Shown here one piece after another: positions 23,331-36,633 of a DNA stretch of 64,000 bases. Every line of letters starts with the position of its first letter. Within the stretch, counting starts at the first letter, position 1. Made by a program: the position numbers and the translations under genes. This DNA comes from Prunella strophiata (Eukaryota > Chordata > Aves > Passeriformes > Prunellidae), in contig JAZBQD010000030.1 of assembly GCA_036583965.1 (NCBI GenBank), positions 57,475,551-57,539,550 of the forward strand, in the 5' to 3' direction. The notes below the pieces were generated by a model. That model worked only from the letters and a program-made list of their open reading frames with translations. It searched no databases and was not told the DNA's origin.

Positions 23331-23830
23331 GCAGTGTTCTCTTGATGATCAAGAAGAGGTGGGATGGGCCAGGGCTTGCTTGGTTGTGTTCACTTTAGGG
23401 GGTTGGCTACCATGGCAGTGTGGCGGCTGAAGGTTCCAGGAGGAAGAGGCATCTCCCCGTGAGGTTTGCCAAGGGCAGACACTGGCAGTGAGGGCTGTCC
23501 TACTGCTCCAAGCACGATCAGGGCATCTGGGGAGTAAGGGCAGCCCCAGTTCTGGGAATTGTGCACCTTCATGGGTGATGGGAACAGACCAAAGCCAGGC
23601 TGGCACATAGGCCTGATGATGGGGGATCAGGCTAATGGCAGATCAAAGAAATGGCTGGGACATGGCAGGGGTGGGAATTCAGGTGGACACTGTGCATGGA
23701 AACTTCTGCTTGAAACTATTCCTCACAGCTGGAGTGGAAGCCCATCTGAGGCTCCCTAGCAGAGATATTGGGAAAGCTAGTGAATTGCTCTCTTTTGAAG
23801 TGACCAATAACTCTCTCTAGCGTGGTACTG
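23331..23830. other. GC-rich patch of unknown origin
   Basis: About 500 bp with visibly higher G+C than its surroundings and open frames on both strands (85, 72, 66 and 61 aa), which is expected when stop codons are scarce. No frame has a recognisable domain and no LTR ends with a target duplication stand out. Possible readings are a diverged transposon fragment or a non-coding exon; I cannot decide. Confidence 0.45.
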
Positions 23831-26782
23831 AACCCAAATGTCTGTAACCTGGGGAGGAGGGGTATGATTCAGGGGCATGACACTGACCCACATTCCTAGC
23901 AAAATTAAACCATCTTGTTATTGTACATAGGCTGACCACAGAGCAGCTGAAATCAGAAATTCCACATGATCAAATGAGTTTAAGATGACTGCAGCCTCTA
24001 ATAGCTGCATTAAAAAAAAAAAAAAAACCTTCCAAAGCAGTAAAAACTTAAATAATATATGAACTCTACAGCATCAAATATGTAAATATATAAAACTCTA
24101 TTTAGCACTCACCATGAACTAATTTAGTACAATTTACCATAAAGCTGATAAACAAGGTCAAAAGTAATTTACAAAGGACTTGAGTGTGAACTGCAGAACA
24201 TGTATATGGCTGGAAAGGTGAAGCAAACTGCCTGAGTTATTAGATGTAGCTGACAGATCAGAAAAAGATCCCATGTGAAATGAGATAAACAAATAATCTA
24301 TGTCATGGTGAAAGAAGTGTTTAGAGAAGGCAGTAGGTGTGCTTGCTATACTTTGAACAAGGATGAGAAAGGCAGAAAGATTTTTCTAAGCAGACACCCA
24401 CTTTCTCACTTTCATTGCTCAAAACAATGTGTGGCTGCCAGGAATTTCTTATGTATTGTAAACATGGAAGAGGTACTTTAACTCTGCCTCAGAACTTTTT
24501 GCTAGCAATATAAGTCCCAAAGGCTGTACGTGTAGAAGAGTAGATCAAAAACAATGATTGCCACAAAGAGAAGCATGTTGGAAAAAAATCTGAATTTAAG
24601 GTTAACCTGAATTTTGTCTAACACAGGACAGAAAGTATCATATATGTAATCTGGGAATGCCACAGATGAACTAAAAAATTGAAGCAGAACAGAGGGCAAA
24701 AAGGCCATGAAGAACATTGTAAAAAAAACCCCTCCATCAGTAACATCAGGAAAGAAAAAGGGAAAAATCATCCTCTGTGTGGCAATCTGAATCAAAAGCA
24801 ATCAGGAAATGCAAGCACTTGCCAATCAGTAAAGTGCAGTTGAACAGTGAAAGAGAACTTCTGGCAGGTAAATGCTTCAGCCTCATCTACAAGGACTTAC
24901 TAACCTCACATCAAGCTCTTCCACCCTTCCTCAATGCTGAGCATTGTTCTCCACTACAAATAAAGCATGACTCTTTGTGGGTCAGAATGGCAGAATGGGA
25001 ATCTGAATGATTTGTGATGCTGAAACAAAGAGCACTTTCTCCTAGTCACTGGTGGAAATACTGTTCAAGTAATCATGGTTTGTTACAAGAAAAATCAGGT
25101 GAGATCACATTGATCAGATTTAAATGTAAGCTTTTCAAAGTTAGATGCCTATTGTTAGTGACTTACTGGAGGTGTCTTCACAGATGATATAGAAAAGCAG
25201 GCATCTCCAGAGGGTGATTCTTTCACCTGCTTTAGACACCGACGTTAGAGCGGATTTATCACTCTCTGATAATGCCAATTCTTCTCCATTGACTCTAGAA
25301 AGGAACTCTGTGATGACTGTAGACTAAACCTAATGATTTTTAGATGCTCTAAACTTAGTGACATGAATCCTGCATTAGATTAACAAATTAAGAAGATAGG
25401 AACTTTGCCCTCTCCCTCTGCAAATAAAGTTCAGACTTTTCTTTTTCTTTGTGTCTTTTCAAAGCTTTCCTCTTACTTTTCTTTGGGAAAGGGGGTGGAA
25501 GCAGGAGGATGGGAATTCCATTTCTTCCATGAATTTAAGGTATCTTACATGTGACAGCAGCATTGTTACTAACAATATTGCTCATTCAGGAATCATCTTT
25601 TGTTTGGCTTGCGTAATTTAATGGTGGCACAAGAAGATTGTCTAGATGCTTAAATGCATATATTTCTATATTTGTCTGCAAGTTATCTGTAGCAATGCTT
25701 CTAATTGGATTATCAATTTAGGGCAAATCTGACAATGATTTTCTCTTTTATTTATGTAGCTAACTAAATAAATTAAAAAAAAACTAGAATACAATTCTGT
25801 GCTGCAAGATGGATTGGCCCTGACTCATATATACAGTGTTAATGAAGAACCTTATCAAGAGCATATCCGTACAGCAGGGAGATCTAGCTGGAGCAATGCA
25901 AACCAGAGCCTTGGGAGAGCTAATATTTAACTAAGCAGTGATCCAATAGTTGAACTTATTCCCAGAAGCTTCTTTTAATTACAAGTACAGACCTGAAGTT
26001 CCTACTGGTTTCATGAAATGAAGCATCTGTTGGAAGAGAGGTCTAAATAAGTGCTTTCAGTGATAGAAAACTTCTATTCCGAGCTTTAAAAGCAGGAAAG
26101 TGACAGCATATAAGCCTTCAAATATTCTGTCTTTCATAGTAATGCTTGGTTTATTTGATGACTGATCATGTTTTCTGCACACATCTTAGGCTTATTTGGT
26201 TTATTAGCCTTTCTCACATTCAGTGAAAGACTAATAAAAAATAAATATGCTCTGGTAGTTATGTGGTATAACCTTATTTGCATTTTACATTTTTGTTCAC
26301 ATTGCAATGTATTTTATCTGAATAATCCCTAAGATTTCAAATGGGAAACACTGTTTTAAAGTACCATAATTTTCATCCACATATGTCAAAATTCTTTTGA
26401 AGAGGTAAAATTATTGTCAGTTTGGCAAAACTTTCAACACTGAGCGCTTATGTGACTTGTCCAGAATTAGTAATACCATCAACAATGTCAATGGCTTCTC
26501 ATTGAAAGTGAATCCACTGAGGGAAACACACTGGAGTCCAGATGATCTGTTCAGAGGGTGCCATCCTCTACATTAGAAATGCTAGAAGTGACCTGCTATG
26601 TATGTGTCTAAGAATGCATCTGTGAATGTGTATGAATGCTGTACAGTAATAAATATTATGCATGCATAATATTAATTGCCATCTTAGAAGTAATTTCTGA
26701 TAGACACACAATGAAACCGTGGTGTGGACCTGCGTCTTCTTTAGTGAGTTTTCTTCGAACCCTTAGTGTGTGCTGCATAGAG
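23831..26782. other. non-coding, no gene seen
   Basis: An A run at 24012-24027 and unique-looking sequence. The 99-aa minus frame at 24502-24801 is hydrophobic and Phe-rich, as AT-rich antisense frames often are, and has no recognisable family. Part of 25135-25260 faintly resembles old archosaur dispersed repeats, listed under findings. Confidence 0.55.
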
Positions 26783-26859
26783 GGTTTTATTTTTTTGTTG
26801 GTGGGGTTTTTTAGGGTTTTTTTGTTTGTTTGGTTTGGTTGGTTGGTTGGTTTTTTTTT
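26783..26859. repeat. T/G-rich low-complexity tract with (GGTT)n
   Basis: Made of T runs broken by G, with a (GGTT)n core near 26832-26851. This tract creates the overlapping 125-aa and 140-aa open frames on the two strands, which read as Phe/Leu/Gly-rich or Asn/Pro/Lys/Thr-rich repeats. Neither is a gene. Confidence 0.9.
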
Positions 26860-27551
26860 CAGCTTAATGTGTTCGTTTCTGCTAAAGCTTCTTACAAAAC
26901 AAAGAATCAAACCAGAAATGCCTAGGGAGAGGAACAACAGCCAGAAGGTGAGACAAAGACAGAGCATGAGAAGTAATCTCAGTTGGCAGGTCCAGCCAGC
27001 CACAACAGAGTGATAGTGTGGGAATTTGTTGAGAGAGATTTTCAGGACACCACTGTCCACACACAAAGCAGGGTACACATTATGCAGTTCATAGCACAGC
27101 CTTCTGCATTGCTGCTGCTCTCAAATGCCTGTGCATGGCAGAAATAGTTTGCCCTCATATCATTTGTTTTTCTGTCTAAACTGTACTCAGCCATTTTTAT
27201 AAACTTAAAATTGGCTGAAAGCACTCTGCTTTTAAAAATTTTCAAAACGGTAAATAAATCTAACAATCTAGTTAGGGATATAAATTATGGCCATTTGTCA
27301 GACATGAACTTCCAAGAATGAGAGGGTAGATATTCTCACAGAAATATTTTAATTTGTCTTACATTTGACTGTATAAAAAGCAAAGCAAAATGAGTGAGGA
27401 GTAACAGATAGCTGATTTACAGAAATGAATGCTGTGTGTGTGTTATTGTTCAGCATTCCAGAAAGATGCTTCTGCACCAAATTGGACTTGGACCAATTCA
27501 ATTTGCAGAGGTGCATGTGCTTATTCTGTGCACTTTGGCCCACCTCCTAAA
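26860..27551. other. non-coding, no gene seen
   Basis: Ordinary sequence after the T/G tract; no recognisable element. Confidence 0.55.
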
Positions 27552-27625
27552 GACAGTTTGGGGGCCTAAATTCATTGAAAGAAATGGAAGCTAGGTGCAC
27601 AAATGCCTTTGAGAACCTAGCCTTG
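27552..27625. mobile_element. relic of an old amniote dispersed repeat
   Basis: The stretch with CCTAAATTCATTGAAAG and then CTAGGTGCACAAATGCCTTTG resembles a repeat common in turtles, crocodilians and birds, built around a TTAGGCACCTAAAT-like core. I cannot give the family name and the copy is short and diverged. Confidence 0.4.
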
Positions 27626-30600
27626 TCTAATTATATCCTATGAAAACTCTGAAGTTATAGCTATCCTAGAGAATTGAACAATGCCAGGCAGCATTCCCAG
27701 GTACTGAAAGAGTTTATACCTGTTACATTTTTAAGATAGCTGCCAGCATGATTTTATCTTGTGCCAAAGGATTCTTGGCTGAGTTTCATTGGTTAGCATG
27801 GAAGTGGAATAATTCCCAGTATGTAGCTTGGATATATGCACCTTGTTCTGTTGTGTAAGAGTTCATTAGTGGGGACATAGGACCTTTCAAGCCAATTGTC
27901 CACAGTGCCAGAAAGTAGTCCTGCACATGTTTCATAGACAGAGCATGAATGACTCTAGGAGAAGTTAAAAAGTGGAGCTGAAGTCTAAGGGTTGCTGTTG
28001 AAAGAGAGGAATTTCCTAAAGAATGGAAAATTCACAGCCTCACTCAACAGGAAGTCAAGAAACACAGGAAAGCAAAGAAGACAGACTGGGAAAAATCATG
28101 TGCATCCCATATTAAATATTTTTTGGCAAAATACAAATCCATTCAAATTCATTGGTAGCTTACAGATACTTGGGTGATAAAAATGAAAGAGTGCATGCCT
28201 TTCAGGAGAGCACTGAAATATGATAATCTATTTTGGCAATTTTAAATATATTTATATTTAACAGAGTTAGGGGAAATACCATACAGTACTGTGAATGACA
28301 AAATCTTACGAGACAAAAATCAGTTGCACTCCAGAATCTGGTCACTTATTAGACTATTCTGTGCATAAATATTGTGATACACTATAGAAAAAAAAAATAT
28401 CAAATAACGATTCATATGGTCCCTAACAAGGAAAACCCCAAACAAGTATAAAATACAGGCCACGTTATTTTGAAGTTTTGCTCCTGGTATTTCAATCCTA
28501 GCAAAGATTCTATTAAAATATATTCTTTACTCTTGAATACTCTGAAGAATATACACCCTCTGTGTTTTTTCTAGGTTTTTTATGGCACGTTCTTTTGTAT
28601 TGCTTTGATTATTTATTATTTATTATGTATGTTGATCAGAAAATTAATTTCAAATGTATGCAATTGTTTTTACTGAGATTATTTAATTGGTTTACCTTTT
28701 ATTTATAAAATTGCACATAGAATAAATATATAGTATGTTTATTGCCAGATTCAATTATGTTCTTTTATTTTCTTTTAGTTGGTAGGTTGGAATTTTTTCC
28801 CTATGATAATATTTTTTTGAGTGTACTAAAGAAATACAGAATAAAAATCTTGTGTTGTATAGGTTAGATTATCTTCCTATTTTACATCTTTGGTGCAGGT
28901 AGAAATTTCTAGGCCAATGAATCTGGGAAATATTGACTTCTAGTACAATATTTCCCCAATTTTTTTTCTTTTTGGCAGAATTCACGAAAATAAAGGCATA
29001 ATACCACTGAAATTAATATGAGCTATTTAATTTATATTGCATTCTTGTATAAGGGACATGTTTGTTCTGTAACAATCCATCAATAAACATAATTTTACAA
29101 TAAAACATGAACATTGTGGTTTCAAAACAGGTTTTAAAGCTCTTGGGAGAAAAGAAAAAACAAACATAGAAAGAAAGTAAAAACCCCAAACCTTTCTGTT
29201 GTTTTATTCAGGAAAGAGCTCACAAGACTGAGATCTCTGCCAGAGAAATTCTAGGATTCTCTAAATGCTGTTTTAAGAAAATACTTTTACCTGCTATTTC
29301 AAGAGTTCCAAGTATTGTTCCAATTTTTCAAAATATCTGTGTGCTTTATTATTAACATCTTAAGGACATGTTGCCTTACAAGATTGTTTTAATGTGTGTT
29401 TTTAACTGAAAACCAATATTTTAAAGTTCAAATATATCTTACCCATAATTCAAGATTTGCTTATTTCTACAGTAACGTTCTTTCTGTGATTAGAGTACCA
29501 TTGCCCCAAGACCAACATCTTTTTCTTTCAAAGATATTAACAGAACATATAGTTTTCTTCAAAAGGATTGCTCTTACTATGATTTAAAAGGGAAGGTCTC
29601 TCCCTGACCATTCACAATGTTTTAAAGCCCTTTTGACAGAGTGCATTAAAAGTACAGCAGGTCAAAGATTTCCATGATACAGCCCCTCTCCCTTGTTCAG
29701 GTAAAGACTATATGCATGATAAATATACAGCTAAAATTAGGTTGCACTGTAAACTGAATTGATGACACTTCTGTATCCTGTTCTGCACCCTGTGATTTCC
29801 TGACTTATTTGCCTCCAGTCACTTTATCTCTTATATTTATACAAAACATATTTATGAGGAAGGAGTTTATCCCTTTGTGGTAACTGGCTTTACAAACTGT
29901 TTTTTCCATTTGCTGTTGTAGGAAATTATTAGCTGCCCCACCACTTATGTGGTGTTGTCTGCTTGACAAATTTGCCATTATTTTCTATATTTTGTCAAGA
30001 ATGTGAAACAATCAAGGATACCAATGTTAAAAAAAAAAAAAAAAAAGAAAGAAAAAATATACTTTTATGTCCAATTGCTATTCTCCAGATCCCAGGAAAA
30101 GTAATTTAACTTTCTGTGTTTAATGTGGTGATGACCCAGGAGCTTGGTGAGCCTGGCAGCCTTGGCAGGCATTCTTGACAGCTTGTCAGGCCTGAGGCTA
30201 CTGCATGTTGTCTTTCCTCTCAATAATTAATAATTAATTAGAGTCTATGTTTTTTTAATGATGGACTGATTTAAATGTACTTGTTTTCGGGGGGTTGTAT
30301 TTTTTTAAAACGTTCCTTTTTTGAAAGTAAGAGAGACAAGTAAGAGGAATGATGTATATGCCTTCAAACAAGACAAACAATCACTAGAGGAAAAAAGACC
30401 TACCATACACATACATTTATCTGTGTATAGAAGGATGCATTTGCACACAAAACATCTCGTCTCTACTGGCCAAACACAAGTGACTAAATACCTTTTTGAA
30501 AGCCCAGAAAATCAAACACTGCCTGTAAGCACCTCATTTATGGATTTACCATGCACACAAAATACAAATCCCAAAGCTGTATTTTTTTGTCTTAACCAGT

Positions 30601-30714
30601 TGATATGTTCTGCGGAAATGTAGGAAAATTATGGCCCTGATTTTCACAGACACTACAAGGAGCCACAGAACAGACAAGGGAGAAAAAAAGGAAGCCATTG
30701 TTAATTGATGTGAA
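27626..30714. other. AT-rich non-coding sequence, no gene seen
   Basis: It contains a 9-bp AT palindrome at 28242-28261 (TTAAATATA, two bases, TATATTTAA) and a run of 18 A at 30029-30046. The 100-aa frame at 30321-30623 has no recognisable motif. Confidence 0.6.
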
Positions 30715-30846
30715 TACAGTTCTCTCCTATAATACTTTATTTCCATGTGCATTATATATTACATAATAAATCTTACATAACATATATTACACATTATGCA
30801 CTATGCCATGTATACTGTATATAGTATGTTGTATACTATGTATTAT
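30715..30846. repeat. TA-rich irregular repeat with GTATAC/GTATAT motifs
   Basis: Repeated TATAC, TATAT, ATTAC and GTATAC steps, partly symmetric (around 30808-30840). It is a degraded TA-type microsatellite able to form several small hairpins. Confidence 0.6.
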
Positions 30847-33800
30847 CTCTATTTCTACTTTGTAAAATTCCCCTTGTTCTACCTTTTGTTCTCTTGCAAG
30901 AGGCCCAAGTTCAGTGAAGGCTCCTGATGTTGCTGAACTAAAGAAGTCCACAACTGCCCTTTGAAGTGCAATCTCCAGCCTTAAAGTGAACATACCCAGT
31001 GCCTAAAGAACACCTTTCAGAGCAAAAGACAAGTCCAAATATCCTCAGCACAGTTGGAGTCCTTTCCTTTGTAGATATTAGATGCTTTGTTACCAAAACC
31101 TGTCCCTCTATAATCAGGACTCAGAAACTGATCCTACAGAAGGGTATCTGCATAAGACACAATGCCAGCTTGGTTTCCAGGAACAGCTCATCCACAGATA
31201 AGCAGAGGTTCTTCTGGGGTGTTGCTGTTCTCTTGTATGTAGGTGATAAAATGCCAACAGAGAAGAAGTGATTTCACACTATGCATGACAGCTCCAGTAC
31301 CCAGCTGCAGTCCTTGTTATACTAAGCCTCCCTGAGTGAAATTCTATTTAGTCCAGTAAATGTAATTGTCTTTCTACTATTCTCAGGGAAAAAAAAAAAA
31401 AAAAAACAACCAGTATTCATCCATATATTTATTAACTTTTAAATGCCTGTACTTTATTGTAACTATTTAACATTTGTGAAAGCTTTGTTTAACTGATACT
31501 AATAAATAGCACTTTATATGCACATCCTTTTTCAAGCCTTCAGACTTGATAATTAGTGTCAGCAGTATTCACCTAGGTGGATAATAAAGGATGACCCAAC
31601 AACAAACTGAAACATTTCCTCATACTTACAGTCTGTAACTTGAGAATAACGGTATTAAACATAAGAGAATATTCTAACAGAAAAGTTCAACAGGGGAGAA
31701 GAAACATTGTCTTTTAGGTTATTTTTGGTTCTCCTCTCACAATTGCCAGGCAGTAAACATTACAAGATTATGATGGTGTGGAGATTGTGATATCTCAGTT
31801 CTTAGGAGAGGCATCCTACAAGAAGGAAAATGCATCAATACAATGGTATTATCTATATTTTCTGATTATCTGAATTCAATTGCTGAATCTGAATTTCATT
31901 TGGGGACACTCAGTTGATGGATTGAGATTTCTGAGGCAAATTAATTACTGGTAGAACCAGCCTAACTTGTTTGCCATTTCACATGGAAATAAATCTCAGG
32001 GTCTATCTGAACTCCAGTGTTCATCTTATAAAAAATTAAAGTGTCAGTTTCCAATACCTTCCTACAATCACTATTTGGTGAAATGATGGTACAACAGAAA
32101 GGATCAGAGATACCATTTTCTGACAAAAAGATGGGAATAGGTCTTGACAGTTTAACTGCCTTATTTCTGTCCAAAGGCAGTAGTAACCATGCCAATGTTG
32201 TTCTGGACAGTTGCTTTTATCAAACTGTCCACAAAACTTCCAGTGATGTGGATCAGACACTGACTCTAGATGATCTATTTGACTGCTTCACTATTCTTAC
32301 AGCTAGGAGAGATTTTTGTTTGAGTGTGCAACCTAAAGCTGCCTTTCATATAATTCCTTAGGTTGATGTCACAGTGGTGTAAGAAAAATAGATCAAAACA
32401 TCTCAGAGAATACGTTTTCCTACATTTTTAGCCAATATTATCTAGAACTTCTTGAAAAAATGGTGGGATATTATTTTAAAATCTTAGTGCCTGCATTTGT
32501 ACATATGCTGGAAGCTGTAATACCTGGGTTATGTAACTGATGATCTTTTATAGATCCTATGTATTATACTGTATGCATATATCCATTTCAATGCAAAATA
32601 ATAATAAAATACACACAGTTTTTATAGCCCAAGGGGTAAGTAGTATCTGGCAGATTAATTAATTGAATAGTAATCCAGGAGGAAATGTATTCCAGTGGAG
32701 GCAGTGGAACACTCCCTTTCCAATTGATCATATTTAGTTAAGAGGATTGGCAGTAGTTTGTAATTCACTCAGGTGCTGCTTTGGGCAGGGTCTGTGTTAC
32801 TTAATCTAATAGCTCTTTTTCAGCTTTGATGTTGATAAAGGCCCCTGAAACTCATCTTCCTTAATTGTATTATAATAGAAAGAGTGCCCTAGGGACAATA
32901 ACAAGGAACAAACCCCAAAAGACTGAATTCATTTGCTACAATTGGAATGTGTTAGGCTGTGTGATAAAAGCTCATCTCTACACCCATTGAGAGAGACAAT
33001 AGCAGGTGGAGACTTAAAAAATACCCTTCCAGGTTACTCCCAGGTCCATCACAGGAGCCATCAGCCTATCAAAAAAAAACCTCCACATTTCTACACAGGA
33101 TCACAGTGGGTCAATAGCAGATGTGGAAAATGCAAACTAAACACTCAGAGAAACAGACAGTATATCTGGGCTTTTCTTTGGGCTACCTCAGGAGAGTCTT
33201 AAACACAGTGTCCAGAGATGAAATCCATCAAGATCATGTGAACAGTGCACATTTTTGACTGAGAAGAGTTACTGCTAAGAAGTATGGGACGCATTCTGGG
33301 ACACAGGGGAAGAGCATTTTGGGATGGCATAGCAACTTTTTATGGGATGTTCAGAGGAGAAGACGAAGTTAGAAAAGGGGTGGATCTAGTTAATCTGAGG
33401 AGCAATGGAAATTAGAGGGATGAGGGAACAGAAATGTTTTGTCATAAGCAAATAGTTTGCAAGTCAGTAAATTTGTCTGCAAGGGATCAGTGCAGTCTGC
33501 CCTATTTTCTTATTAAACTCCATTTCTAAATAATTTCCTGAGTGAGGGACTCTCTATTTGGCATGCATGTGTGGATAAGTTCTGAGTGCCAGCAGCAGGA
33601 GTAGGACCTCAGGTCACATGGTGCCAGGAATGCAGCAACTGGAGCAAGTATGGATGAGTTCTAGGATAGTGGGTGGAACCTAGCCAGCAGCTGAACTTCC
33701 ACCCTATCATCTCTCACTCTCCTCTCCCACACGATGGGGAGAAAATTAAAGGAAGATGAAAAGACTTGTGGACTGAGATAATGAGAAGTTAACAAGGAAG

Positions 33801-36590
33801 GCAAAAGATGTGTGTGAGAACATAACTAGAGGAATTAATTCACTGCTTCCCAACAAGAGGCATGTGTCATGCCAGTTCCTGGAATGCAGGGCCTTAGAAT
33901 TCCTAATGGTTACCTGAAGTGAATGGTGAAAGGTTGAAATGAATTCCTAATGGTTACTTTGTGCTCTTGATTGCTAAACGTGGTGTCATATGGTACAGAG
34001 TATCTGTCCAGTCAGTTTGGGTCAGCAATCCTAGTACTGTCCCCATTTAATATTTAACATTTTTTGATGCCTCTTCAACCAGTAGAAATCTACTTCTGTT
34101 TTTTATATACAAGGTAAAGTGGGAATAAACTTCTCATACAGGACAGAGGTCCTAAAAATCCTCAGGCTAATAATTTGTAGAAAAGCAAGGAGGGAGAATG
34201 TCTTATTCCTTATTTGGCTTTTCCACCTTTCCTCTTCTAAATATATGACTCCTGACTTCAGTAGAAAGGGGATGAAAAGAAGAGAGTTCTGCTCCTCCAT
34301 TCTGAAATCTGAGGGGTTCCCATACTCTTCGCCTTGCTAAAACAAAACTTCACTGCTTGACATAGCGTGTCTGTAGTTAATGAACAAAAGAGATAAAACA
34401 AAAGCCTCATTAGAAAGGTGAAAGTGCCTGTCTTTAAAACAAAACAGGCATGAGGCTTTGCTGACAAGAGTGATCCAGCACCTAGCAGATCAGTTAGTGT
34501 GTCAGTAGTAACAAACTAGCAGGTGCAATATTAATAAAACACAGAAGAGGACCCAGAGCTCTGTGTAGTCATCCCATCAGTTCTCTGGACTGTGCTGGAT
34601 ATTGATCATAAATAAGTAATCATTCCATTCTGCTGTTGATTAAAATGGTAATAAAAATACAAAGTTACAGGATCAGAATCTAAAACCATACCATAGCTAT
34701 GAAAAATCCATAAAAGGGGTCAAAACATTTTTCCTCCTGCTTAGTCCTTCTTAGATTAATACAACTTTCTTGTCACATGGATTTTCAAAAGGATAGCATG
34801 TCTGAAAGATAGGTATTTTAAGTTCCCTCCTGCAAGTGACAAATCATTTTTCTTGAGCATTTGTATTATATTGTATATACATTTGTTTTCACTTTCTGTG
34901 GTGTAAGAGCAAACATGTAGAGTAAAGTTTATATAAATCATACATAAGCTTACTTATATAAAAATTTAAAGGCGGTAAAAATTACTTTCTTTCTCAGTAT
35001 TGAGTTTCTGGACCAGATTTGGTATGCACTTTATTTCCTTTTTCAACTAACACAAAAATTAAAAAGGTAAAGAAGGTTTCTTAGTTTTACTGAGGCACTT
35101 TTTCTCTCTCAAGGCTCAGAATATCTTCTTTACAATGTCAGTTCCTACGGCCTTTATTTCAATGACCAAAATGGCAGATTGATTCTCTTCAAGTCTGTTC
35201 GGAGGCTTTAAATGAAACTGTAGAACATTATACTGAAACCAGCTGGCTGTTATGGGAGGTGATAACATCCAGTTGAGAGGTGGCAATAAGTAGCTGGTAG
35301 GCAGTGACATCTTAAAACGACAACCCTTTCTGAAATAACACCAGAGTGGTGGCTCACATTGCTGTCTTTCAGCATGACTTAGTAGGTTTCATGTAGAGAA
35401 GCACCTTCATGGTTAAAGAAGGTTTGGATGAAAACTAACTTATGCCTGCTCACTTGGCACATATCTCACATTCAATGCTGCTTTTCACAATGTAAAAATT
35501 AGCTATTGCAAAAAACTGTATTTGAAATTCCTGAGTTATTGTTCATCCATACTGAGAATATTTCTGATTTGTTATGGAAAAAATATTCCTAATAAGCACT
35601 AAATACACGAACTTAAATAAAATAAGCAAAGAAAGAAATTTGTGATGAAATTAATACAAAATTACTTTTATTATGAAATAAATAAAATATTGATAAGGAA
35701 ATTAAATGGGGAAAAAGAGGTTCTTGGGATAAATGTTAATTACATAAGTAGCCTATGACCAGAGTATCTGAGTGCTCATTTAATAAGGAAACAATAAAAA
35801 AGAAAATAATATGAATTCACACTGTATTTAATATATAAACTTAAATACATTCTTCTTGATATGGGAAGCCAGGTCTTTTCCCAGTCAAAAATGAAAAGCA
35901 TTTTTATGTTGCTTTGACTGAGGCAAAAGAAAACTAACAAACAAAACCCCTCTAAATCTTCCTCAAATGGAGTGAAAGGTTAATATTTTTCTGGGAAAAA
36001 AACCCATCAATTTGAAGCTTTTAGGGGGTGGGAGGGGTTGTATTTGCTTTTCTGAAACTTTTTAAGAAAATGATATATCGTCAAAAACACTGAAAAATAG
36101 AGGGAAAAGGGGAAACAGATGTTGCATTGTAATGCCTTCTTGATCTTACATTTCTGTTCATCTCTGCATATGTGTTAACATTGCAGCTGCATCTAACCTC
36201 TCTGACTTTGAGCACTTGCCTCTGATTTCAGTGCTCCTCAGCTGCTTCAAACCAAAAGGCCAAAGCTGTGGCTGGAGTTTGAGGTGATGAACAGTTGCTG
36301 TGGTCTAAGCCACAGGCTGCTTTGTCACATGAGGTAGCAAAATATATTTCTGGTGCCTGGCTACCCATTTTCTCCCTTGCCAAATGGCATAGCTGGGATT
36401 TGAGATCCACCTAGCAGCAATCAGTGAATTGCAAAACAGTGACTGCAGCTTGCTGGGTGAGAGATCAAAGGAGCTCAGTTTTGAGCACAGGAAAGAATGG
36501 AAACAGTTACAAGCAGCCTTCAAGGAAACTGAGCTTTAAAAACATGAAAACACTAAATGAACCATATAATTACCTGGGGAAAGAGGAAGC
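30847..36590. other. non-coding, no gene seen
   Basis: About 5.7 kb. It includes a run of 18 A at 31389-31406 and a 17-bp direct repeat at 33897-33957. Open frames of 90 aa (30999-31271), 106 aa (32041-32361) and 89 aa (32933-33202) have no domain or family I recognise. Confidence 0.55.
33897..33957. repeat. 17-bp direct repeat, 44-bp spacing
   Basis: GAATTCCTAATGGTTAC occurs exactly at 33897-33913 and 33941-33957. The intervening 27 bp are not part of a longer tandem array. Confidence 0.9.
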
Positions 36591-36633
36591 AAAAAAAACA
36601 AAAACAAAAACAAAAACAAACAAAAAAACAAAC
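36591..36633. repeat. (CAAAAA)n-rich tract
   Basis: A run of A interrupted by C every three to eight bases. A 73-aa frame across it ends in Lys/Thr repeats and is not a gene. Confidence 0.9.

Noticed and set aside
26790..26822. TTAGGG-like motif suggesting an interstitial telomere repeat
   Set aside because: Only one TTAGGG unit occurs within a T/G-rich tract; there is no tandem array.
26850..26864. T tract followed by CAG resembling a splice acceptor
   Set aside because: It is the edge of a low-complexity T/G tract and leads into no recognisable exon.
26636..27078. Overlapping open frames of 125 aa (+) and 140 aa (-), the longest in the window
   Set aside because: Both cross the T/G-rich tract at 26783-26859, which supplies stop-free low-complexity codons; neither has a domain and they overlap antisense.
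31389..31406. Poly(A)18 as a retrocopy tail
   Set aside because: The upstream 400 bp have no recognisable coding or RNA gene homology and no AATAAA near the tail.
32041..32361. 106-aa open frame on the + strand
   Set aside because: No recognised domain, no upstream promoter feature, and an overlapping minus-strand frame of similar length; consistent with chance.
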